Source: an uncultured marine group I thaumarchaeote
GTDB taxonomy: Archaea; Thermoproteota; Nitrososphaeria; Nitrososphaerales; Nitrosopumilaceae
Direction: 5' to 3'
NCBI GenBank assembly: GCA_902512865.1
Contig: CABXKZ010000011.1
Location: 1-18,470 of the forward strand
DNA length: 18,470 bases
The position numbers and the translations under genes are program-made. The notes beneath the pieces are model-generated. The model made no database searches and was not told the DNA's origin. It saw only the letters and a program-made list of their open reading frames with translations. Position 1 is the first letter of the stretch. Each line of letters opens with the position of its first letter. Positions 1-6,061 of the stretch are shown here, piece after piece.

Positions 1-647
1 TGAATATTTTAATTCTGGCACCGCATCCAGATGATGAAACAATAGGTATGGGAGGAACCATAAAAAAATTGAATAAATTAGGTCATAAGATTTTTTTGTG
101 TATTATTTCAGATGGTGCGAGTAGCAAAGATGGGGATAAGAAAAAGAGTAAAATCAGAAAAGATGATTGTAAAAAAGTTGGAAAATTTTTAGGAGTAGCC
201 AGAATAATTTTCTTGAATTTTCCAGATACAAGATTAATGGAAATTCCACAGGTTGAAATTAATTCATCTATTGAGGATATCATAAAAAAAACAAATCCAG
301 AGATATTATTCATTCCTCCAGAAAATGATCTTCATACGGACCATAGTAAAGTTCACAATTGTGCATTAGTAGCATCACGTTCATTAACAAATCAAATAAA
401 ACACATCTATAGTTACGAGATTTTAGGACATGTAAAAACACCATTTCTGCCAAATGTGTTTATCGATATTGAGAAATTTCTATCAAAAAAGATAACTGCA
501 TTTAAAATGTATAAAAGCGAGCAAAAAGAATTTCCTCATCACAGATCAATCAAATCGATTGAAAATTTAGCAATAAGAAGAGGAGTAGAATCTGGTTTGA
601 AATTTGCAGAAGCATTTAGATTAATCAGAGGAATGAATAGTTTTTAA
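1..647 (+). CDS. PIG-L family N-acetylglucosamine-type deacetylase (5' end cut by one base)
   Basis: This protein probably removes N-acetyl groups from an acetylated aminosugar or glycoconjugate, using a divalent metal. The reading frame is open from base 3 and begins NILILAPHPDDETIGMGG, the signature PIG-L metal-binding motif (HPDDE) directly after a beta strand. Bases 1-2 are TG, so the start codon is almost certainly an NTG whose first base lies just outside the window. An internal ATG at 48 falls after the motif and cannot be the start. A second family motif, PPENDLHTDHSKVH, is seen about 115 residues in; its histidines complete the metal site. The length, about 215 residues, is normal for the family. 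The stop at 645-647 overlaps the stop region of the convergent deacetylase by 4 bases. The exact substrate cannot be told from sequence; mycothiol-type and GlcNAc-PI-type enzymes share this fold. Confidence 0.9.
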   Translation, partial: NILILAPHPDDETIGMGGTIKKLNKLGHKIFLCIISDGASSKDGDKKKSKIRKDDCKKVGKFLGVARIIFLNFPDTRLMEIPQVEINSSIEDIIKKTNPEILFIPPENDLHTDHSKVHNCALVASRSLTNQIKHIYSYEILGHVKTPFLPNVFIDIEKFLSKKITAFKMYKSEQKEFPHHRSIKSIENLAIRRGVESGLKFAEAFRLIRGMNSF

Positions 648-1474
648 TTTTTTAAGAAATTATCAAAAGATGAAAATTTGTATGCACTCAAAATTTTTTC
701 TAATCTAGAATATGTATTTTTGATATTATGAAATGTAACAAATTTTTCTTTTAAGGGTAGTTTAATTTTTGGAAAATATTCAGGTGTGAGTTCCCATGAA
801 TGAACATAAATTGTAGCTGGAATTTCTTGGTTTTCATAATTTCTGATTGCCTTTAATGAAGTTTGTAAAGGTAAAAAGCGAAGATAAAATCCCCCTGCCA
901 TGGGATAGGTTTTTCCAAAAAATTTACCAATTGATAAGGGAAATTCAATTAGTTTACCATTAGGATCATTTTTTGTTAATGATGAATTAGAAATTTTGAA
1001 TGGCGATTGTTGACAGTCGGAAAATCCATATAATTCAGTTTTAACAGGGACTATACTACTATCATATCTATAATTTTTTTCAAGTAATGCGTCTATTGCC
1101 CAAGAGGTATTTGAATTCAGGGAAAAAGTTGGTGCACGAAAACCGCTGGATTTTCCATTGGTGATTTTTTTGAAGTCATCTAATTCATCAAGAAATTGTT
1201 CTTTTGTCAAATCGTTGAGATTTGAATGAGTCATTGTATGAAAAGCAATCTCATGTTCATTATCAAGTATTAAATCTAACATTTCAGGATTATATTCTAA
1301 TAATTCACCAACCATGAAAAATGTTGCATTGGTATCTGTTTTTCTTAATAATTCAATAATTTTTTTCAAGCCATGGAAAATCTTTGGTTCATGTTTGAGA
1401 TCTTGAACAAATGGTTGTACAAGCTGGGGATGATACCAATCCTCAAAATCAATTCCCAATAAATTTTTGTTCAT
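644..1474 (-). CDS. Polysaccharide deacetylase (NodB homology domain, carbohydrate esterase 4 type)
   Basis: This is a likely metal-dependent N- or O-deacetylase acting on a glycan or its lipid-linked precursor. The 276-residue protein starts with GIDFEDWYH (D9 and D12), the motif 1 form seen in the exopolysaccharide-associated branch. It continues with TFFMVGELLE, then HTMTH (H79, H83) for the metal, and GFRAPTFS (R113) as motif 3. Near the C-terminus PATIYVHSWELTPEYFP resembles the conserved tail of the DUF3473-type deacetylases. There is no signal peptide or membrane segment, so it probably works on the cytoplasmic side. It is the second gene of a minus-strand unit: its ATG at 1474 lies one base after the stop of the acetyltransferase. 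An acetyl-adding and an acetyl-removing enzyme in one transcript suggests tuning of sugar acetylation. Family is certain, substrate is not. Confidence 0.9.
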   Translation of the reverse strand: MNKNLLGIDFEDWYHPQLVQPFVQDLKHEPKIFHGLKKIIELLRKTDTNATFFMVGELLEYNPEMLDLILDNEHEIAFHTMTHSNLNDLTKEQFLDELDDFKKITNGKSSGFRAPTFSLNSNTSWAIDALLEKNYRYDSSIVPVKTELYGFSDCQQSPFKISNSSLTKNDPNGKLIEFPLSIGKFFGKTYPMAGGFYLRFLPLQTSLKAIRNYENQEIPATIYVHSWELTPEYFPKIKLPLKEKFVTFHNIKNTYSRLEKILSAYKFSSFDNFLKN

Positions 1475-1475
1475 G

Positions 1476-2021
1476 TTAATGATCTATTTTCTTTACAATT
1501 CTAGCAGGATTGCCAACAACAACACAGTAATCAGGAATGTTTTGACTAACAACACTACCAGAAGAAATTATTGAATTTTTTCCGATAGTTACACCCAATG
1601 TAATAATGGCTCCAGGATTAATCACTGCACCTGATTTGATATTAATCTCTCCGGTTTTTCTTGGGTAATCACCTTGTTTTAAAAATAAATTTGCAGTAGG
1701 ATTATTGTGTGCAAATAGCATGGAATATGAACCTAATGTTACATTATCTCCAATAGTAATTAATTCTGGATACATTAAATCTATTAATGCATAAGGATTG
1801 AAATGACAATGTTCCCCAATTTTTACTCCTCTCAATCTTTGCATGCTTATAGCAAATCCTGAATGTGTAGAGTGAAATGCTAGATTATGATGTAGCCATG
1901 ACCTAAGATAATTAATTCTAAGTCTTAATCTTCCACTTGTTCCGGAGTATCCACGATATTCCATCAATTCTTGTTCATTGATTTTAAAGGTGTCTTTTGA
2001 TAATTCTTCGAAATTACTCAC
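1476..2021 (-). CDS. Left-handed beta-helix (hexapeptide repeat) acyltransferase, sugar O-/N-acetyltransferase type
   Basis: The protein (181 aa) likely transfers an acetyl group from acetyl-CoA to a sugar. From residue about 66 onward it shows degenerate hexapeptide repeats (VKIGEHCHFNP, ITIGDNVTLGS, INIKSGAVINPGA, VTIGKNSIISSGS) and closes with VVGNPARIVKKI. This end is typical of the WbbJ/LacA/NeuD-like acetyltransferases of glycan loci. FAHNNP with H105 sits where the family's catalytic histidine is found. The amino-terminal 60 residues, including YLRSWLHHNLAF, are less typical and could be an amphipathic helix for membrane or trimer contact. The start codon is GTG (2019-2021) with no Shine-Dalgarno. 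A TATA-like element centred near 2046 lies about 26 bases upstream, so a leaderless transcript fits. It is co-transcribed with the deacetylase downstream. Confidence 0.88.
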   Translation of the reverse strand: MSNFEELSKDTFKINEQELMEYRGYSGTSGRLRLRINYLRSWLHHNLAFHSTHSGFAISMQRLRGVKIGEHCHFNPYALIDLMYPELITIGDNVTLGSYSMLFAHNNPTANLFLKQGDYPRKTGEINIKSGAVINPGAIITLGVTIGKNSIISSGSVVSQNIPDYCVVVGNPARIVKKIDH

Positions 2022-2042
2022 ACCGGAGAGAATTTCTTAATC

Positions 2043-2055
2043 TATCTAAATATTT
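2043..2055 (-). promoter_or_regulatory. Probable TATA box for the acetyltransferase-deacetylase unit
   Basis: Read on the minus strand this is AAATATTTAGATA, an archaeal TATA-like element. The TTTAGATA part is centred about 25 bases from the GTG at 2021, the spacing expected for a leaderless transcript. The weaker TCTAAATTC at 2091-2099 on the plus strand is a possible TATA for the opposite operon starting at 2123. Confidence 0.4.
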
Positions 2056-2122
2056 CTAACAAAATGAATGAGTAACTTTGTGTGATAAATTCTAAATTCA
2101 AGAGGATTCATGTTCATTTAAC

Positions 2123-3877
2123 ATGAAAAATGAAGACAATTTGGCCTATTTTTTGAATGAGGCAAAAACTATCAAACCTAGAGAAATAGGAAAGAAATTA
2201 CGTGTTGCGTTTTTAGCAAGTTCCACCATTAATGGTTTTGAAGAAACAATGCGTGTAAAGTGTTTTCAGAAAGGAATCGATTGTATAACATATGTTGCAG
2301 ATTATAATCAATATAATCAAGAAATTTTAAACCAAGATTCAGAATTGTATCAGTTTAAACCCGACATAACATTTCTGATTTTAGATACACGACATATTCT
2401 AGGTGAACATTTTTTCTTATGGTATTCAATACCTTATGACGACAGACCAAAAATCATAGATAGAAAAATAAGTGAAATAGAAAATATTTGTAATACATTT
2501 ACAAAGAATTCTGATTCAAAGTTAGTTGTAACAAGTCTACAAATTCCAAATTACTCGCCATACGGGATTAATGAAGAAAGTATACTACGATCTCTAAAAG
2601 AAGTTATTTATGAAATTAATGCTGAACTATTCCAGTGGAACAAATCTGGTAAGATATTCACATATGATTTTAATGAATTCATAAGAAAATTTGGTGAAAA
2701 CAATATTTTTAATTACAAACAATTTTTTTCAGGTGATATTAAAATTTCAACAGAATACATACCAAGATTTGTTAATGAATTGATGGGATATGTCTATGCA
2801 GTTACAGGAACTTCAAAAAAATGTATTGTACTCGATCTAGATAATACATTATGGGGCGGAGTAATTGGTGAAGATGGATTTGATAATATTAAATTAGGAG
2901 ATAATCCTGTAGGTCTTTCATTTGTTGAATTTCAAAAAAGATTACTTGCATTAAATCAAAGAGGAATAATTTTAGCAATAAATAGTAAAAATAATTTTGA
3001 TGATGCTATTGAAGTAATTCAAAAACATCCAAACATGATCTTAAAAGAAGATAATTTTGCATGTGTGAAAATTAATTGGGATGATAAAGTTTTAAACCTT
3101 CAGAAAATTGCAGAAGAATTAAACATTGGTTTAGATAGTATGGTATTTTTTGATGATGATCCAATTAATCAAGAGTATGTTAGAGAATCATTACCTGGAG
3201 TTTTAGTTGTTGATTTACCAAAGGATTCCTCACAATATGCTCAAATTATCACAGAAATGAAAGAATTTGATGTTTTGAAAATAACCGAAGAGGATACTAA
3301 GAGAAGGCATATGTATTTGGGCCAAAAGAAAAGAAAAGAACTAGAGAAAAAAGTTGGCGATTTTAATGAATTTTTAAAACAAATGAATATTGAAGTTAAT
3401 GTACAAAAAGCTAATAGTTTTTCAATACCAAGAATTTCTCAATTAACATTAAAAACAAATCAATTCAATCTAACTACTAAGCGTTATCAGGAAGAAGAGA
3501 TTGAAAAAATTTCATCATCAAATGACAAAATTGTTGAATGTGTTCAGGTTAGTGATAAATTTGGAGATAATGGAATAACAGGAACATACATTGTTGAAAA
3601 AAAGAATGATGAAGAGTGGATTATAGATACATTCCTTCTTAGTTGTAGAATAATGGGAAGAGGAGTAGAAGAAATCATGATGAATCAGATTATTGAAAAT
3701 GCAAAATTATTAGGAATTAAGAGAATAAAAGGAGAATTTATTCCAACTGCAAAAAATAAACCTGCTGAAAATTTTTACGAAAAATTAGGTTTTAAGAAAG
3801 AAGAGGAATTTTGGGTTTTTAATACAGATAATACAATAAAAAAACCAGAACATATCAAAGTGATAAAAAATGAGTGA
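2123..3877 (+). CDS. FkbH-like HAD-IIIC protein with C-terminal GNAT domain (probable glyceryl/acyl loading of an ACP)
   Basis: FkbH-family enzymes take D-1,3-bisphosphoglycerate, dephosphorylate it and load the glyceryl group on the phosphopantetheine of an ACP. The 584-residue protein has the full family layout. An N-terminal domain (about 25-225) includes YVADYNQYNQEIL and DITFLILDTR. The HAD core (about 232-400) has motif I VLDLDNTLWGG (D238, D240), motif II INSKN (S288) and acidic motif IV FFDDDP (D344-D346). The family signature LTLKTNQFNLTTKRY lies at 441-455. A GNAT-like domain follows, with MGRGVEE near 511 and AENFYEKLGF near 548-557. All catalytic residues I can identify are present. 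The last 8 bases overlap the ACP gene, so translation is coupled. Glyceryl is the best-known cargo of the family, but a different acyl group is possible. No ketosynthase or methoxymalonyl-type dehydrogenase gene is nearby. Confidence 0.9.
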   Translation: MKNEDNLAYFLNEAKTIKPREIGKKLRVAFLASSTINGFEETMRVKCFQKGIDCITYVADYNQYNQEILNQDSELYQFKPDITFLILDTRHILGEHFFLWYSIPYDDRPKIIDRKISEIENICNTFTKNSDSKLVVTSLQIPNYSPYGINEESILRSLKEVIYEINAELFQWNKSGKIFTYDFNEFIRKFGENNIFNYKQFFSGDIKISTEYIPRFVNELMGYVYAVTGTSKKCIVLDLDNTLWGGVIGEDGFDNIKLGDNPVGLSFVEFQKRLLALNQRGIILAINSKNNFDDAIEVIQKHPNMILKEDNFACVKINWDDKVLNLQKIAEELNIGLDSMVFFDDDPINQEYVRESLPGVLVVDLPKDSSQYAQIITEMKEFDVLKITEEDTKRRHMYLGQKKRKELEKKVGDFNEFLKQMNIEVNVQKANSFSIPRISQLTLKTNQFNLTTKRYQEEEIEKISSSNDKIVECVQVSDKFGDNGITGTYIVEKKNDEEWIIDTFLLSCRIMGRGVEEIMMNQIIENAKLLGIKRIKGEFIPTAKNKPAENFYEKLGFKKEEEFWVFNTDNTIKKPEHIKVIKNE

Positions 3878-4106
3878 AAAATTATATCAAATAATATCCA
3901 GAGTTTTTAATGTCAATAAGAATAGAATTGATGATGAAACAAGTTCTGAAAATTTAGAGGAATGGGATTCTTTTAATTTTTATGTATTATTAGATGAGCT
4001 TGAAAATGAATTCAATATAAAATTTGATCTTGATGAAACATTAGAAATTAAAAAAATTAGTGATTTTAGAAAAATTTTTGAAAAACATGGAATAAGTGAT
4101 ATTTAA
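3870..4106 (+). CDS. Acyl carrier protein
   Basis: This is a small acidic carrier (78 aa) that would hold the acyl group loaded by the FkbH-like protein. The phosphopantetheine attachment site is S34 in EEWDSFNFYVLLDELE, the WDS form common in carriers paired with FkbH proteins; a phenylalanine follows the serine where most carriers have leucine. The following acidic helix (LDELENEF) is the usual docking face for holo-ACP synthase. The length matches a stand-alone four-helix carrier. The ATG at 3870 overlaps the FkbH gene by 8 bases and has a GTGAT Shine-Dalgarno at 3860-3864. The stop shares one base with the next start (TAATG). Archaea normally lack ACP-dependent fatty acid synthesis, so a role in glycan decoration or a small metabolite is more likely than one in lipids. 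Confidence 0.92.
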   Translation: MSEKLYQIISRVFNVNKNRIDDETSSENLEEWDSFNFYVLLDELENEFNIKFDLDETLEIKKISDFRKIFEKHGISDI

Positions 4107-4507
4107 TGAAATTACATCATATAGGAATTGTTGTTAATAATATTGAAACATCACTTGGAGAATTAGGAAAATATCTGGAATTTGAAGAAACCACTATTCC
4201 AATGAAAGTGGAATCCCAAAAAGTTAACGTTTGTTTTTTAAAATCATCTAGCATATATCTAGAATTAATTGAACCTATAGGAAAAGATTCTCCTGTGAAG
4301 AAAATTTCAGAATTGGGAGGTGGTTTCCATCATCTTTGCTTTGAAGTTGATGATGTATTTGAAGAAACCAAAAAAATGCAAGAAAAAGGAGCAAGAGTAA
4401 TCGTGGAACCAATAAAAGGATTTGAAGATAGATTAATTTCATTTATTTTACTCAATATGAAAAATACGAATTGTAATCTAATTGAATTTGCAGAAAAAAA
4501 GAAATGA
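4106..4507 (+). CDS. VOC/glyoxalase-fold protein, methylmalonyl-CoA epimerase-like
   Basis: This is a 133-residue vicinal-oxygen-chelate protein with two beta-alpha-beta-beta-beta units. It begins LHHIGIVVNNIE (H5) and carries YLELIEPIG (E53), GGGFHHLCFEVDD (H75/H76) and NLIEFAE (E127). These are the positions that bind the metal and the base pair of glutamates in methylmalonyl-CoA epimerases. The similarity is to the family, and the gene is not beside a methylmalonyl-CoA mutase here. Its start (ATG 4106) shares a base with the ACP stop and has a GTGAT Shine-Dalgarno at 4096-4100. Its stop overlaps the AcpS start by 4 bases. Such tight coupling implies that it acts on the ACP-bound group, for example as an epimerase, lyase or hydrolase, but this is inference. 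A true propionate-pathway epimerase is the less likely alternative. Confidence 0.85.
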   Translation: MKLHHIGIVVNNIETSLGELGKYLEFEETTIPMKVESQKVNVCFLKSSSIYLELIEPIGKDSPVKKISELGGGFHHLCFEVDDVFEETKKMQEKGARVIVEPIKGFEDRLISFILLNMKNTNCNLIEFAEKKK

Positions 4508-4830
4508 ATGTTGGAATTGATCTTATTCAGATAAATAAATTTAAAAAAATTCCTTATTTAGAAAATGAATCATTTTATAAGAAAAATTTTTCTAAGGATG
4601 AGATTGAATATTGTTTAAAATTTGACGACCCATACAAACATTTTGCAGGAAAATTTGCTATCAAAGAAGCAACTATAAAATCAATAGAAAAAAAAATTGA
4701 ATTATCGAATATTATTACATTCCATAAAAATAATAAACCATGTGTAAAAATACCTACAGAGAATTTTAGTTTTAAAGTTTCAGTTTCTCATGATGGCGAT
4801 TATGCAATTGCAATTGTCATTTTAGAATAA
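4504..4830 (+). CDS. acpS: Holo-[acyl carrier protein] synthase (AcpS-type phosphopantetheinyl transferase)
   Basis: The enzyme transfers 4'-phosphopantetheine from CoA to the serine of an acyl carrier protein, most likely S34 of the ACP encoded 400 bases upstream. The 108-residue length and motifs match single-domain AcpS: GIDLIQI (D6) at the N-terminus and FAGKFAIKEATIKS (E55), which together hold the magnesium, then VSVSHDGDYAIAIVI at the C-terminus. The protein is slightly short in the middle compared with bacterial forms of about 120 residues, but every core motif is present. The ATG at 4504 overlaps the VOC stop in an ATGA arrangement and lacks its own Shine-Dalgarno, so it relies on translational coupling. 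A dedicated AcpS in the same transcript makes the cassette self-sufficient in a cell type that has no fatty acid ACP to supply the modification. Confidence 0.92.
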   Translation: MNVGIDLIQINKFKKIPYLENESFYKKNFSKDEIEYCLKFDDPYKHFAGKFAIKEATIKSIEKKIELSNIITFHKNNKPCVKIPTENFSFKVSVSHDGDYAIAIVILE

Positions 4831-4839
4831 TTGATTGAA

Positions 4840-4860
4840 AAAATTATAATTTATAATTTT
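4840..4860. terminator. Perfect AT palindrome between two convergent operons, possible bidirectional terminator
   Basis: Two 10-base arms, AAAATTATAA and TTATAATTTT, are perfect reverse complements around a single T. The element spans the short gap between the AcpS stop and the stop of the asparagine-synthetase-like gene, and also encodes the last codons of the latter. Each strand ends in a short T run. It could fold as a weak hairpin ending both transcripts, but in such AT-rich DNA a chance palindrome is possible. Confidence 0.35.
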
Positions 4861-6061
4861 CATTCATTTCTTTTGTAACAAATATTCTATACCATATTTC
4901 AAATGCCAACAATCCAAGAAATTTATTGATGTATTTTGTATCCAAATTTGGATTATCAATATGTTGTTTTATCCATTCATTATTTATCCAACCATCTTCA
5001 ATTATACGACTATTTTCGAGAAATTCTTTACATATTGAATGACCATATGATTTCCATAAATTTATTGGATTTACATTAAAACCAAGTTTTTCTTTTGAAA
5101 TTAATGAATCAACATTATATTTTTTTAGAAGCGAACGTAATGGAAGCTTTCCGACATTACTAGATTCATCATATTTGAATTTGGTTTGAATTTTTAATCC
5201 ATAAGAAATTAAATCTTGATTCAACAATGGTGTAAGAATTTGAATATCAAACTGTTTTGCAATTCTTGAATTAATTGGATTGAAATTATATAACAATTTT
5301 CCATTATAGTCAGCAAGGAAAACTTGTTCTAATCTAGATAATGTGTTATCAAAATGTGGTAAAAGCTGATCATAAATTAATTTCCATGAAAATTTACATT
5401 TTTGATCAAAAATTAATTCTTGATCATCCACACGATCTCGTTCATGACATGATAAGTACGCTTTAACTTTCTCGAGTGGAGTAGAGTTTTCATTTGTAAT
5501 AGATAAAAATTTTTTATATCTGAAGGTATAACCTGAAAAAATTTCATCGCCACCATCACCAGATGCAAGTACAGATGAAAGAGTTGAAGATTTTTTTGCT
5601 ACAAAATACCAATGGAGATCCCAAAATGGTGATTTTATCTGAGAAATTGCACGAGGAAGTTCTGAAAGATAATTTTCAACATATATCACATGATGATTCG
5701 CTTCGAATTTTTCAGCGATCTTTGCGGCATTTTGTGTTTCATCAACACTATTTGCAAATTTTACAGAGATAGCTTCAATATCTAAATCAGGGTAATTCTT
5801 TCTAATAGATGCAAGAATCAAAGTTGAATCTACACCGCCACTAAGCGCAATGGAGAGTTTTTTTGTGTTAAATTTTTCTAGTTTCTGATGTATTTCTCCA
5901 GAGATTAAATTTTCTATTAAATCTAAATTTGGAGGATCATCACTTGATACAAAATTATCCCATGATTTTTTCGGTAAATTAGGATGTATCGAAAGATCAT
6001 AACGAAGAGTTAGAATATCTATTATTGATAAAGGAGTGAGTGATGTGTTAGAAATTTCCAC
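4844..6061 (-). CDS. Asparagine-synthetase-like ATP-pyrophosphatase without the glutaminase domain
   Basis: The fold adenylates a carboxylate and joins it to an amine or ammonia to give an amide. The protein (405 aa) shows the PP-loop IALSGGVDST (S74-S79), the second ATP-site motif SGDGGDEIFSGY (167-178), and the C-terminal helical region of class B asparagine synthetases. Those enzymes are usually 500-650 residues. The N-terminal Ntn-type glutaminase domain with its catalytic Cys2 is absent; only about 65 residues precede the core. Ammonia, an amino acid or a separate amidotransferase must supply nitrogen. The start is GTG at 6059-6061, inside the last 14 bases of the UDP-sugar dehydrogenase gene, with an AGAGGA Shine-Dalgarno 7 bases upstream (6069-6074 on the plus strand). 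This coupling suggests amidation of a uronic acid made by the upstream enzyme; that is inference. Confidence 0.85.
   Translation of the reverse strand: MEISNTSLTPLSIIDILTLRYDLSIHPNLPKKSWDNFVSSDDPPNLDLIENLISGEIHQKLEKFNTKKLSIALSGGVDSTLILASIRKNYPDLDIEAISVKFANSVDETQNAAKIAEKFEANHHVIYVENYLSELPRAISQIKSPFWDLHWYFVAKKSSTLSSVLASGDGGDEIFSGYTFRYKKFLSITNENSTPLEKVKAYLSCHERDRVDDQELIFDQKCKFSWKLIYDQLLPHFDNTLSRLEQVFLADYNGKLLYNFNPINSRIAKQFDIQILTPLLNQDLISYGLKIQTKFKYDESSNVGKLPLRSLLKKYNVDSLISKEKLGFNVNPINLWKSYGHSICKEFLENSRIIEDGWINNEWIKQHIDNPNLDTKYINKFLGLLAFEIWYRIFVTKEMNENYKL

Noticed and set aside
2123..4830. Reading the FkbH/ACP/AcpS genes as part of a polyketide or fatty-acid synthase
   Set aside because: No ketosynthase, acyltransferase of the malonyl type, ketoreductase or dehydratase is present in the window; neighbours are sugar-nucleotide genes.
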